A DNA stretch of 64,000 nt from Pseudoruegeria sp. SHC-113 (GTDB lineage: Bacteria > Pseudomonadota > Alphaproteobacteria > Rhodobacterales > Rhodobacteraceae). The notes beneath the pieces were generated by a model. That model was given only the letters and a program-made list of their open reading frames with translations. It was not told the DNA's origin and did not search any database. This document shows positions 33,069-41,946 of this stretch, one piece after another (position 1 is the stretch's first letter; each line of letters opens with the position of its first letter). The position numbers and the translations under genes are program-made. The stretch is from positions 2,170,001 to 2,234,000 of the forward strand of contig NZ_JAHUBR010000001.1 of the NCBI RefSeq assembly GCF_025376885.1. The letters run 5' to 3'.

Positions 33069-33802
33069 GTCATCTGCTCCTGCACCCACGTTAGGGCGTC
33101 CTCAACCGTTTCCACTTTGGCCCCATCTGGCTGCGGCGGGCGGGCCAGCATCAGCACGGGCAAGCCAAGATTGCGCGCCGCCACCAGTTTGGTTTTGCTC
33201 GCCTCACCGCCTGCATTCTTGACCGCAAGCCAGTCAATCCGAAGCTTGCGGAAGAGCGCTTCTTCATCCTCAATGGAGAACGGCGGGCGGCCGACGCGGA
33301 ACTCGCCGTTGGGAAAGGGAAAAGGCGCATCCGGTGGATCAATCTGGCGGCAGATCAGGTGGCATTGGGTGAGGCTTTCAAACTCGGTGAGCGTCTGGCG
33401 GCCCACAGCCAAGAAGACCCGTGCGCCGGGCGGGATATGCGCGGGCGCGTCCTGACCGCTGGCCACTTGCACCCAAGTGTCGCCCAGTTCCGGTTGCCAT
33501 GCGGGGCGCAGGAGCTGGACATAGGGGAGGCCCAGCTCGGAACAGAGCGCGGCCGTGCGGGCGCTGATGCGATGCGCGAAAGGGTGTGTTGCATCAACAA
33601 CAGCCTCTATGCCGTTGCTTTGCATGTAATCTTTCTGTGCCTCCTCCCCGCCAAACCCGCCACTGCGGGTGGGCACTGGTAGCGCCATCGGTGCACGTGT
33701 GGCACCGGAGAGGGAGGCCGTCACCTCCAAGCCTGGCACTTGCGCCAGAGCTTGTGCGAGGCGGCGGGCCTCGCCTGTTCCAGCCAGCAGCAGGAGCTTC
33801 AT
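33065..33802 (-). CDS. cobK: Precorrin-6A reductase
   Basis: NADPH-dependent reductase (CobK/CbiJ family) that converts precorrin-6A to precorrin-6B in cobalamin synthesis; 245 residues. Typical segments are LLLLAGTGEARRLAQAL at the N-terminus, VDATHPFAHRISARTAALC (about 69-87), VFLAVGRQTLTEF and the C-terminal WLAVKNAGGEASKTKL followed by LPVLMLARPP. It overlaps cbiD by four bases, and cbiD and cobK run divergent from cobA-cobB. The remaining cobalamin genes must lie elsewhere. Confidence 0.94.
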   Translation of the reverse strand: MKLLLLAGTGEARRLAQALAQVPGLEVTASLSGATRAPMALPVPTRSGGFGGEEAQKDYMQSNGIEAVVDATHPFAHRISARTAALCSELGLPYVQLLRPAWQPELGDTWVQVASGQDAPAHIPPGARVFLAVGRQTLTEFESLTQCHLICRQIDPPDAPFPFPNGEFRVGRPPFSIEDEEALFRKLRIDWLAVKNAGGEASKTKLVAARNLGLPVLMLARPPQPDGAKVETVEDALTWVQEQMT

Positions 33803-34848
33803 GCGCCCGCCCGCGCGATCACGGCTCCGGCCCTGTCGATGATCACCACATCGGCGTGCACATCCGCGCCCCGTAACACGCCACGCACCGTAGCGAGCGC
33901 GCGATCCGCAACGGCATACGCCATAAGTTCTCCATGTTTTTCATAAGCCTGCAGGGCCGTGTTCATGTGCTCGATCTCTGGATCCCCCAGCCACTCCGCC
34001 AGTTGCGCGAAATCCACCTGCGAGCGGCCCGAGTGCAGATCCACCGCGCCCTGCGCCAGCTTCACCATCTTGCCGATCCCGCCGCCCACGGTGACACGCG
34101 GCACCGGGTGCGCGCGGAGGTATTTCAGCAGGCCCCCGGCGAAATCGCCCATGTCCATCATCGCGTGATCGGGCAAGCCATAGAGCGCCTGCACCACCTT
34201 CTCTGAGGTCGCCCCGGTGCAGCCCGCCACATGGGGCAGCCCTGCGGCGCGGGCCACGTCCACGCCGCGGTGAATGGAGGCGATCCACGCCGCGCAGGAG
34301 AAGGGCCGCACCACGCCGGTGGTGCCCAGAACCGAGAGCCCGCCTTCGATGCCAAGCCTCGGGTTCCATGTTTTCTGCGCAATCTCCGCACCATTCGGAA
34401 TCGATACTGTGATGCGGATATCCGATGTTTTTCCGTAGGTTGCAGCGCACTCCTCCACCACTCCCACCATCAACGAACGCGGCACCGGGTTGATCGCGGG
34501 CTCGCCCACGCCGATGGGCAGACCAGCCCGCGTCACGGTGCCGACGCCCTCGCCAGCGGCGAAGCTCACACCGCCCTCGGCCGCCTCCACACGCGCGATG
34601 ATCAGCGCGCCGTGGGTGACGTCCGGATCATCGCCTGCGTCCTTGATGATGCCGGCTTCCGCCCAGTCTTCGCCAGACGCCATATGCGCCAGCGTGAAAT
34701 CCGGGGTTTCGCCCTTGGGCAGCGTGATCGAGACGTGATCCGGGAAGGCCCCGCCCCAAAGCCGCATCAGCGCCGCCTTGGTGGCAGCGGTGGCACAGGC
34801 GCCCGTAGTCCAGCCACGGCGCAGGGGGCGATCAGGTATGCGCGTCAT
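33799..34848 (-). CDS. cbiD: Cobalt-precorrin-5B (C1)-methyltransferase CbiD
   Basis: Corrin-ring methyltransferase of 349 residues. RRGWTTGACATAATKAAL near the N-terminus is the CbiD signature; IPNGAEIAQKTWNPRLGIEGGLSVLGTTG and CTGATSEKVVQALYG are further family segments. CbiD belongs to the anaerobic (cobalt-early) nomenclature, while its coupled partner encodes CobK. Such mixed sets are usual in Rhodobacter relatives, where CbiD stands in for the aerobic CobF step. It is the first gene of a cbiD-cobK-glycosylase-esterase run, coupled by four-base overlaps. Confidence 0.94.
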   Translation of the reverse strand: MTRIPDRPLRRGWTTGACATAATKAALMRLWGGAFPDHVSITLPKGETPDFTLAHMASGEDWAEAGIIKDAGDDPDVTHGALIIARVEAAEGGVSFAAGEGVGTVTRAGLPIGVGEPAINPVPRSLMVGVVEECAATYGKTSDIRITVSIPNGAEIAQKTWNPRLGIEGGLSVLGTTGVVRPFSCAAWIASIHRGVDVARAAGLPHVAGCTGATSEKVVQALYGLPDHAMMDMGDFAGGLLKYLRAHPVPRVTVGGGIGKMVKLAQGAVDLHSGRSQVDFAQLAEWLGDPEIEHMNTALQAYEKHGELMAYAVADRALATVRGVLRGADVHADVVIIDRAGAVIARAGA

Positions 34849-34946
34849 CTGCCGCGACTATAGGCAGCGGAAAAAGCGCCGCCAATTCCTCTTCTTGCGT
34901 CGCGGCACGGCTTTTCGCATCCGCGCTTTGGGGGCATAAGGGGGCC

Positions 34947-35801
34947 ATGACGGATTCTCTCTCCTTTCCCGGTGGCCACTGGCCCGAGATGCAGCCCGGC
35001 TGGGTCTGGCTGTGTGGCGCGGGCCCCGGCGATCCGGGGCTGCTGACGCTCCATGCGCTCAACGCCCTGCGGCAGGCCGATGTGATCGTCTACGATGCGC
35101 TGGTGCAGCAGGAGGTGCTGGAGTGGGCGCGGCCCGAGGCCGAAGTGATCTATGCCGGCAAGCGCGGGGGCAAGCCCTCCGCCCTGCAGCGCGATATTTC
35201 GCTGCGGCTGGTGGATCTGGCCGAGGCAGGCAAGCGTGTCCTGCGGCTGAAGGGCGGCGATCCCTTCGTCTTCGGGCGGGGCGGTGAAGAGGCGCAGACG
35301 CTGATCCAGCACGGCGTGAACGTACGCATCATTCCCGGCATTTCCGCAGGCGTCGGCGGGCTGGCCTACGCAGGCATCCCGGTAACGCATCGCGACGTGA
35401 ACCAATCGGTGACCTTCGTGACGGGCCACGATCAATCCGGCAACACGCCAAGCTCGCTGAACTGGCGGGCCATCGCGGAAGGCGCGCAGGTTCTGGTGAT
35501 CTACATGGGGATGAAACATGCCCCCCAGATCGCTGGGGCGCTTCTGGAGGCGGGCCGCCCGGCTGATGAGCCTGTTGCCGTGGTCAGCGAGGCCACGACG
35601 GCGCAGCAGAAGGTGCTAGAAACCACTCTGGGCCGCCTTGTGGCCGATCTTGACGCCAGCGATCTGGAGCCGCCCGCCATCATCTGCGTCGGGCGCTCGG
35701 TTTTGATGCGTCAGGTGCTGGATTGGCAGGGGCTCGCAGCAGGAAACGCCCCGCGCAACCTTGATCCGCTGGGCCGGGGGCGCCCGGCAGAGGCCTCTTG
35801 A
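34947..35801 (+). CDS. cobA: Uroporphyrinogen-III C-methyltransferase
   Basis: SUMT enzyme that makes precorrin-2 from uroporphyrinogen III, the branch point to cobalamin and sirohaem; 284 residues. Motifs are VWLCGAGPGDPGLLTLHAL (SAM-binding loop, about 19-37), VIYAGKRGG, RVLRLKGGDPFVFGRGGEEA (signature, about 94-113) and PGISAGVGGLAYAGIPVTHR. It is a single-domain enzyme without a CysG dehydrogenase part. Its stop overlaps the TTG start of cobB. I see no cobalamin riboswitch in the 98-base gap to the divergent cbiD gene. Confidence 0.95.
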   Translation: MTDSLSFPGGHWPEMQPGWVWLCGAGPGDPGLLTLHALNALRQADVIVYDALVQQEVLEWARPEAEVIYAGKRGGKPSALQRDISLRLVDLAEAGKRVLRLKGGDPFVFGRGGEEAQTLIQHGVNVRIIPGISAGVGGLAYAGIPVTHRDVNQSVTFVTGHDQSGNTPSSLNWRAIAEGAQVLVIYMGMKHAPQIAGALLEAGRPADEPVAVVSEATTAQQKVLETTLGRLVADLDASDLEPPAIICVGRSVLMRQVLDWQGLAAGNAPRNLDPLGRGRPAEAS

Positions 35802-37081
35802 GCACCGGCATTCTGATTGCCGCCCCGGCCTCGGGCAGCGGCAAGACGACCCTTACGCTCGGCCTCCTGCGCGCCCTGCGCAACCGGGGGATCCCTGTGC
35901 GCGGCGCGAAATCCGGCCCGGATTACATAGACCCCAAATTCCACGAAGCCGCCTGCGGCGCGCCCTGCCTGAACCTTGACGCCTGGGCGATGACGCCCGA
36001 AGTGATCCGCGCCCTAGGCGCCGGGCAAACACCGCTGATCGTGGAAGGCGCGATGGGGCTCTTTGACGGTGCCCCGCCAGAAGGCAAAGGCAGCGCCGCC
36101 GATCTGGCGCGCATCCTGCAGATCCCGGTGGTGCTGGTGGTCGATGCCGCGCGGATGAGCCAGTCCGTCGCGCCGCTGGTGGCCGGCTTTGCCCATTTCG
36201 CGGCGGATGTGCCGGTTGCGGGCGTGATCCTGAACCGTGTCGGCAGCGCGCGCCACGAAACCGCTTTGCGCCGTGCCCTCACGCCCCTTGGCCTGCCTGT
36301 GCTCGGCGCCCTGCCCCGTAGCGCGACCATCACGCGCCCCTCGCGCCACCTTGGCCTCGTGCAGGCCGGGGAGATGGCCGATCTGGATGAGTTCCTCCAC
36401 GCGGCCGGCGCGCTGGTGGCGGGCCATGTGGATCTCGACGCCTTGCGCGCCCTGATGCAGCCCCTGCCCGCTGCGCCCACGGCCACGCTGCCGCCCCCGC
36501 CGGGCCAGCGCATCGCCGTGGCGCGGGATGCGGCCTTTGCTTTCAGCTACCCGCACCAGCTTCTGGGCTGGCGCGCTGCCGGGGCCGAGATTGCCTTTTT
36601 CTCCCCTCTCGCCAATGAACCCGCGCCAGAAGCCGATGTGATCTACCTGCCCGGCGGCTACCCAGAACTGCACGTTGCCCGGCTCTCGGCGGCCGATACC
36701 TTCACCGCCTCGCTGCGCGCTGCGCACGCGGCTGGCACAGTGATCTACGGCGAATGCGGCGGCTACATGGTGATGGGGGACGGGCTGATCGATGCCGATG
36801 GCACCCGCCACGAGATGCTCGGCCTCTTGCGGCTGGAAACGAGCTTCGCCGCCCGAAAACTGCATCTGGGCTACCGCGATCTGACACCGCTCGCGCGCCA
36901 TCTTCCTGCACCGCTCTCCATGCCGCTGAAGGCCCATGAATTCCACTACGCCACAACCTTACGCGCCGACGGAGAAGCGCTTTTTGCCGCGCGGGATGCC
37001 GAAGGCACCGATCTGGGCGAGATCGGCCTGCGCAACGGCTCGGCCTGCGGCAGCTTCGCACATGTGATCGCGCTGGCCTGA
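35798..37081 (+). CDS. cobB: Cobyrinate a,c-diamide synthase (TTG start)
   Basis: ATP- and glutamine-dependent amidase that converts the a and c carboxylates of (hydrogeno)byrinate to amides; 427 residues. The N-terminal dethiobiotin-synthetase-like domain has Walker A APASGSGKTTLTLG (about 8-21) and LIVEGAMGLFDG. The C-terminal class I glutaminase domain has the nucleophile Cys in VIYGECGGYMVMG and a late His/Glu pair in KAHEFHYA. It begins at TTG 35798, overlapping the cobA stop (TTGA), an unusual start that implies coupling and modest expression. Confidence 0.94.
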   Translation: MSTGILIAAPASGSGKTTLTLGLLRALRNRGIPVRGAKSGPDYIDPKFHEAACGAPCLNLDAWAMTPEVIRALGAGQTPLIVEGAMGLFDGAPPEGKGSAADLARILQIPVVLVVDAARMSQSVAPLVAGFAHFAADVPVAGVILNRVGSARHETALRRALTPLGLPVLGALPRSATITRPSRHLGLVQAGEMADLDEFLHAAGALVAGHVDLDALRALMQPLPAAPTATLPPPPGQRIAVARDAAFAFSYPHQLLGWRAAGAEIAFFSPLANEPAPEADVIYLPGGYPELHVARLSAADTFTASLRAAHAAGTVIYGECGGYMVMGDGLIDADGTRHEMLGLLRLETSFAARKLHLGYRDLTPLARHLPAPLSMPLKAHEFHYATTLRADGEALFAARDAEGTDLGEIGLRNGSACGSFAHVIALA

Positions 37082-37123
37082 TCCGGGCTTGCAAAAGCGC
37101 AGCACCCCGTTACCAGTTGACCA

Positions 37124-38353
37124 ATGAGTCAGATTTCCGCCGATCAATTGCCCGACGAGATGGGCCGCGCCAAGCGCAACGTGGCCGTTCTGGTGGCCGC
37201 ACAGGCCATTCTGGGCGCGCAGATGCCCATGCTGTTCACCATCGCCGGGCTGGCCGGGCAATCGCTGGCCACAAACGTCTGTTTTGCCACGCTCCCCATT
37301 TCGCTGATCGTGCTCGGTTCCATGCTCACGGCGACGCCGCTGTCGTCCTTCATGCAGCGCTATGGCCGCCGGGCAGGTTTCTTTCTGGGCGCTGCCGGGG
37401 GCGCGATCGGCGCGGTGATCGGGGCCTACGGACTTTACACCCAGAGCTTCGCGCTCTTCCTGCTGGGCTCGCTTTTCACCGGTGTCTACATGTCGAGCCA
37501 GGGCTTCTTCCGCTTTGCCGCCGTCGACACCGCGCCCGAGGCTTTCCGCGCCAAGGCGATCTCCTACGTGATGGCGGGAGGGCTGCTGTCGGCCGTGATC
37601 GGCCCGCAGCTTGTGAAGGTCACCTCGCAGAGCATGGTGGTGCCCTTCCTTGGCACCTATATGGCCGTGGTGGCGATCAACGCGCTCGGCTCACTGCTGT
37701 TCCTGTTCCTCGACATCCCGGACCCGGTGAAATCCGCAGGCGCAGCCCCTTCCGGCCGCAGCCGGATGGAGCTTCTGCGCACGCCCCGCATCGCCGTGTC
37801 CATCATCTGCGCCATGGTGGCTTACGCGCTGATGAACCTCGTGATGACCTCAACCCCGCTCGCCGTTGTGGGCTGCGGCTTTGACGAGGGCAACGCGGCG
37901 GATGTGGTGACGGCCCATGTGCTGGCCATGTTCGCGCCCTCCTTCTTCACCGGCCATTTGATCGCGCGCTTCGGCGTGGAGCGGATCGTAGCACTTGGCC
38001 TCGTGATCCTTGCAGGCGCCGGTGTGGTGGCGCTCTCGGGCGTGGAGCTTGAGAACTTCTTCCTCGCGCTGATCCTACTGGGCCTTGGCTGGAACTTCGG
38101 CTTCATCGGCGCAACGACGATGCTCGCCAGTGCGCATGCACCGGAAGAGCGCGGCAAGATCCAGGGCATGAACGACATGATCGTTTTCGGCTGCGTCACG
38201 CTGGCCTCGCTGGCCTCCGGTGGGCTGATGAACTGCTCCGGCGGCTCTGCCGTGCAGGGCTGGACAGCCGTCAACATCGCCATGGCCCCCTTCCTTGCGC
38301 TCGCCGGTGGCGCGCTGATCTGGCTGGTGATGCAGCCGAAGGAAGAGGCGTAA
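37124..38353 (+). CDS. MFS transporter
   Basis: Major facilitator superfamily protein of 409 residues with about 12 hydrophobic helices in two halves. The loop after helix 2 reads MQRYGRRAGFF, the MFS A-like motif, and a helix near the middle carries AMVAYALMNLVMTSTPL. A GFIGATTMLASAHAPEERGKIQGMND segment (key residues APEERGK) in the second half is a typical MFS loop. The position 42 bases after cobB allows co-transcription, but there is no direct sign that it moves a corrinoid or cobalt. Substrate unknown. Confidence 0.88.
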   Translation: MSQISADQLPDEMGRAKRNVAVLVAAQAILGAQMPMLFTIAGLAGQSLATNVCFATLPISLIVLGSMLTATPLSSFMQRYGRRAGFFLGAAGGAIGAVIGAYGLYTQSFALFLLGSLFTGVYMSSQGFFRFAAVDTAPEAFRAKAISYVMAGGLLSAVIGPQLVKVTSQSMVVPFLGTYMAVVAINALGSLLFLFLDIPDPVKSAGAAPSGRSRMELLRTPRIAVSIICAMVAYALMNLVMTSTPLAVVGCGFDEGNAADVVTAHVLAMFAPSFFTGHLIARFGVERIVALGLVILAGAGVVALSGVELENFFLALILLGLGWNFGFIGATTMLASAHAPEERGKIQGMNDMIVFGCVTLASLASGGLMNCSGGSAVQGWTAVNIAMAPFLALAGGALIWLVMQPKEEA

Positions 38354-38576
38354 GGGCCTGCGGCAGCCCGTGGGGGGCCGCTGCAACGATTGATCTGAGC
38401 ACTTTATCTCAGACGTCCCGCAATCGCCCTGCACGGCAGGCTGCGCTCTCCAAAGCGGCCACCCGTCGGGACGGGCTGCCGCTGGCCCGGGGCGCTTGCG
38501 CGCCGCTTACCGGGCCATGCCAATACCACACACGCACGCATTGCCATACGCCCCGCAGTTGGATTGGGTTGGGCGG

Positions 38577-38593
38577 AGGGTCGGGGGCTGGCC
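38577..38593 (+). repeat. Single 17-bp arm of repeat family 1
   Basis: AGGGTCGGGGGCTGGCC here is identical to the right arm of the palindrome at 19218-19281, but no left arm is found in the 265-base gap (38354-38618). The rest of that gap shows only GC-rich imperfect hairpins (around 38362-38385) and no ORF or clear terminator. Confidence 0.6.
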
Positions 38594-38618
38594 GGCTTCG
38601 CCGACCAAGATAGGGCCT

Positions 38619-39377
38619 CTACCGCCCTCTCAGACCCATCCACAGCAAGCGCGCCGCCTGTGAGGCCTCCGAGAGCGCCAGATCGCCCTGCTCCACACGC
38701 ATCGGATCGCGCTGCACCGCTTTCAGAACCGGCACCGCAAGCCATGCCCCGCGCAAGGCGGGTGCGGCCGCGCCAAAGCGGTGGCGGCGTGCCGAGGCAA
38801 TCGCGGTGAGGCCAGTTTGCGCAAGCGCCTTCACCGCCTCGGGCCGCCCGTCCACCAAGGGAATGCGGCCCTGATGGCTCAGTTCCGGCACGGCGCGCAG
38901 GTAGGCGGCAAGCCCCTGCCCGAAGCCCGCCTTGGCCGCAGCCTCCGAGGCCTCACCGGAAAGCAGCCGCGCAGCTGCGCCCATCAGGGTGCCGGCGGTT
39001 TGCTCTAAATACCTCTCCTGCGCCGCTGCATCGGCGTGGGGCTCGCGGTAGATATCCCACCGCCGCGCGAGCACCAGATCATCAAGCGGCGCGCAGAGCT
39101 CAGGGGCTGCACGCAAGACCTCCGCCAGCGGCGTCGCGACCTCATGGCGGCGCACCTCGCCTCCGGATTCAATCTCCGCGAGCACATCGCGCCACCACTG
39201 CAGGCGCATCTCGGCAATCATCGCTTCCTGCGTCACCCAAGGCGCGCGGGCCACTTCCACGTTGAACGCATAGAGCGGAAACAGGATGCGCCGCGCGGGC
39301 ACCGGGGCAGCCATCGCCAGCCGGAAGCGCTCGGGATCCCCCCGCTGCACAATAGCCGCGCAGGCCTCAACGCTCAT
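38619..39377 (-). CDS. Squalene/phytoene synthase-fold protein, NDUFAF6-like, lacking Asp motifs
   Basis: About 252 residues with an all-helical isoprenoid-synthase fold. ILFPLYAFNVEVARAPW (about 31-47) and MRLQWWRDVL match the segments seen in NDUFAF6-type relatives. The two Asp-rich Mg2+-binding motifs of true squalene/phytoene synthases are missing: AFNVEVARA and LRAVPELSHQGRIPL stand in their places. It is therefore probably not a prenyl synthase but a complex I assembly-type factor. The ATG at 39377 overlaps the upstream methyltransferase gene by 11 bases, indicating coupled expression. Confidence 0.85.
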   Translation of the reverse strand: MSVEACAAIVQRGDPERFRLAMAAPVPARRILFPLYAFNVEVARAPWVTQEAMIAEMRLQWWRDVLAEIESGGEVRRHEVATPLAEVLRAAPELCAPLDDLVLARRWDIYREPHADAAAQERYLEQTAGTLMGAAARLLSGEASEAAAKAGFGQGLAAYLRAVPELSHQGRIPLVDGRPEAVKALAQTGLTAIASARRHRFGAAAPALRGAWLAVPVLKAVQRDPMRVEQGDLALSEASQAARLLWMGLRGR

Positions 39378-40086
39378 CCGGCACAACCACGCAGAGCATA
39401 TAGCCCGTTTCGCGCTTCACAGCCCGCCATGTGGCCGCTTCGGTGCGACCCTCCGCCAGCGCGGCTGCCAGTTCCGCATCCCCTTCAGCGGTGGGCGCAA
39501 GCGATGCGATCCGCGCTTCCATCGGGCCATAGTAGGCCTCCCATGCGGCGTCCGACACCGGGCGATGCCCCAGCACGCGAAAGCCCGCGCTGCGGATCTG
39601 GGCGTGCAGCCCGTCCCAGCCGGTGAATTCCATGCCCTCCCAGAACGCCAGCGCCGTCTGCGAGGGGCTGTCCACAAAATGACAGGGATAGCTGAAGGCA
39701 ATCGCTCCGGTGGCTGACAGCGTGGGCTTCCACGCGGCAAGCCCTTCCGTCACGCCCAGAAAATAGAGCGCGCCTGCGCACCAGATCAGATCAAACGGGT
39801 CTGTAAGTGTGCTGAAATCTCCGGCCACGCCCGTGACCCGGTGATCGCTGACAAAGCGCGCGTTGAGCGCGTCGATGAAAGGCGCATGGGCATCGATTGC
39901 CACCAGCTGCCCGTCCGGAGCCGCCGCAAGCAGCGCGGCCACATCGCCGCCGGGGCCGCAGCCCGCATCGCAGATCCGGGCATTGCCCGGCGTGCGCGCG
40001 AGCCCCATGGCCCAGGCCACATCCTCAGCCGCGCCCGGCCCTTCGCGGGGCAGATCGCTGTGCAAAGTGAAAAAGGCCTCGTTCAT
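39367..40086 (-). CDS. Class I SAM-dependent methyltransferase
   Basis: Predicted methyltransferase of 239 residues. The SAM motif I is RICDAGCGPGGDVAALL (about 37-53), motif II the acidic LVAIDAHAPF, and motif IV DLIWCAGALYFLG. A helical C-terminal part follows. The substrate cannot be told from sequence. It is co-transcribed with the NDUFAF6-like gene (11-base overlap) and lies 20 bases downstream of cimA on the same strand. A role in modifying a respiratory or small-molecule target is conjecture. Confidence 0.88.
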   Translation of the reverse strand: MNEAFFTLHSDLPREGPGAAEDVAWAMGLARTPGNARICDAGCGPGGDVAALLAAAPDGQLVAIDAHAPFIDALNARFVSDHRVTGVAGDFSTLTDPFDLIWCAGALYFLGVTEGLAAWKPTLSATGAIAFSYPCHFVDSPSQTALAFWEGMEFTGWDGLHAQIRSAGFRVLGHRPVSDAAWEAYYGPMEARIASLAPTAEGDAELAAALAEGRTEAATWRAVKRETGYMLCVVVPDER

Positions 40087-40106
40087 GCAGCTCCCTCCGC
40101 CCGGCT

Positions 40107-41729
40107 CTAGCGCCCCTGCGCCCCGTCGCGCACGAGCTTCCAGTTGATCGCATCCAGCAGCGCCTCAAACGAGGCATCCACGATGTTGGGCGACACGCCC
40201 ACGGTAGACCACCGCCGCCCCTCGCGATCCTCGCTGTCGATGATCACCCGCGTCACGGCCTCGGTGCCGCCGCCGGTGATGCGCACCTTGAAATCCACCA
40301 GCTGCAGATCGTCGATATATTGCTGATAGGGCCCCAGATCCTTGGCCAGCGCATTGGAGAGCGCGTTGACCGGGCCACGGTCATTTCCGGCCTCATCCAT
40401 GGATTCCGAGACCGAAAGCATCTTGTCTTCGCCGATCTTCACCACCACCACGGCTTCGGAGAGGCTGACCATCCGGTCATACTTGTTCTTGCGCCGCTCC
40501 ACGGTGACCTTGTAGCGCTTCACCTCGAAGAACTTCGGCATCTGGCCCAGCACGCGGCGGGCGACAAGCTCGAAAGAGGCCTGCGCGGTGTCGTAGGAAT
40601 AGCCCTGCGCCTCGCGTGCCTTGATCTCTTCCAGAATGCGCCCCAGCGCCGGGTCGCCCTTCTCCACCGTGAGACCGGCCTCCGAGAGGCGGCGCAGCAG
40701 GTTGCTCTGCCCGGCCTGGTTGGACATCGGGATGATGCGCTCGTTGCCCACTTCCGCCGGATCTATGTGCTCGTAGGTGGTGGGATCCTTCAGGATCGCT
40801 GAAGCATGCAGCCCGGCCTTATGGGCAAAGGCGGAAGCGCCCACATAGGCCGCCTGCTTGGTGGGCACGCGGTTCAGGATGTCATCCAGCGTGCGCGAGG
40901 CGCGGGTGAGCCCTTTGAGCGCCTCGCGGCTGACACCGATCTCGAAGCGCTCCGCGTAGGCGGGCTTCAGCATCAGCGTCGGGATCAGCGTCACGAGGTT
41001 GGCGTTGCCGCAGCGCTCGCCCAGCCCGTTGAGCGTGCCTTGGATCTGTCGCGCACCCGCGTCCACGGCGGCCAGCGAATTGGCCACGGCATTGCCGGTG
41101 TCGTTGTGGGTATGGATGCCGAGGTTTTCGCCCGGAATGCCTGCCGCGATCACGGCGCGGGTGATCTCATAGACCTCGCGCGGCAACGCGCCGCCGTTGG
41201 TGTCGCACAGCACCACCCAGCGCGCGCCCGCTTGCAAAGCGGCCCGCAAGCAATCCACGGCATAGGCCGGGTTGTCCTTGTAGCCGTCGAAGAAATGCTC
41301 GGCGTCAAACAGTGCCTCGCGCCTTTTCGCCACCAGATAGGCCACCGACGCGCGGATGTTTTCTAGGTTTTCCTCCAGCGAAATGCCAAGGGCGGTGTCC
41401 ACATGGAAATCATGGGTCTTGCCCACGAGGCAAACCGCAGGCGTGCCGGCATTGATCACAGCCGCCAGCACATCGTCGTTCTCCGCCGAGCGCCCGGCGC
41501 GCTTGGTCATGCCGAAAGCGGTGAAGGTCGCGCGCAGGCGCGGCGCGGTCTCGAAGAAAGCGCTGTCGGTCGGGTTCGCGCCGGGCCAGCCGCCTTCGAT
41601 GTAGTCCATCCCCAGATCATCCAGCGTCCGGGCGATGATCAGCTTTTCGTTTTCAGAGAACTGGACGCCCTGCGTCTGCTGGCCATCCCGTAGGGTGGTG
41701 TCGAAGAGGTAGAGCCGCTCGCGGGTCAT
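40107..41729 (-). CDS. cimA: (R)-citramalate synthase
   Basis: Condenses pyruvate and acetyl-CoA to citramalate, opening the threonine-independent route to isoleucine. The 540 residues match CimA, a branch of the isopropylmalate synthase family. LYLFDTTLRDGQQTQGV (about 6-22) holds catalytic Arg-Asp, followed by YIEGGWPGANP, GIHTHNDTGNAVANS with metal His, NGLGERCGNANL and a GLHASAI loop. A C-terminal LeuA-type regulatory domain starts near 425. The ATG at 41729 has AAGGA eight bases upstream; an ATG at 41738 is too close to that site. True 2-isopropylmalate synthase remains a small possibility. Confidence 0.93.
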   Translation of the reverse strand: MTRERLYLFDTTLRDGQQTQGVQFSENEKLIIARTLDDLGMDYIEGGWPGANPTDSAFFETAPRLRATFTAFGMTKRAGRSAENDDVLAAVINAGTPAVCLVGKTHDFHVDTALGISLEENLENIRASVAYLVAKRREALFDAEHFFDGYKDNPAYAVDCLRAALQAGARWVVLCDTNGGALPREVYEITRAVIAAGIPGENLGIHTHNDTGNAVANSLAAVDAGARQIQGTLNGLGERCGNANLVTLIPTLMLKPAYAERFEIGVSREALKGLTRASRTLDDILNRVPTKQAAYVGASAFAHKAGLHASAILKDPTTYEHIDPAEVGNERIIPMSNQAGQSNLLRRLSEAGLTVEKGDPALGRILEEIKAREAQGYSYDTAQASFELVARRVLGQMPKFFEVKRYKVTVERRKNKYDRMVSLSEAVVVVKIGEDKMLSVSESMDEAGNDRGPVNALSNALAKDLGPYQQYIDDLQLVDFKVRITGGGTEAVTRVIIDSEDREGRRWSTVGVSPNIVDASFEALLDAINWKLVRDGAQGR

Positions 41730-41862
41730 GGCTTGCATCCTTCAAGCAAAGGGCAGCGCCCGGCCCGTCGGGGGTGGCGAGAAGCGCCCGCGCGCCTCGT
41801 CCAGTCCTGACGCTTCCACGCCAAAAGCACGCTATCTTTTTTCACCAAATCGCTTGCGATCC

Positions 41863-41930
41863 GGTTCGCCCCCGACCCGCCCCCCAGGGCGGGGGCGAAA
41901 TCGCCCCCACCCTCGGGTCTGGGGCGAACC
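41863..41930. repeat. 68-bp nested palindrome (family 1, copy 2)
   Basis: Outer arms GGTTCGCCCCCGACCC (41863-41878) and GGGTCTGGGGCGAACC (41915-41930) pair with one mismatch region and enclose GGGGGCGA-AA-TCGCCCCC (41891-41908). The layout (CCCCCGACCC outer arms, inner G5/C5 hairpin) is that of the element at 19218-19281. It lies between cysS and cimA, 17 bases after the cysS stop. Confidence 0.75.
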
Positions 41931-41946
41931 TCTGTTGCGTTTACCA

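Noticed and set aside
34849-34946. Cobalamin riboswitch between cbiD and cobA
   Set aside because: The gap is only 98 bases and shows no B12-box sequence or long folded core.
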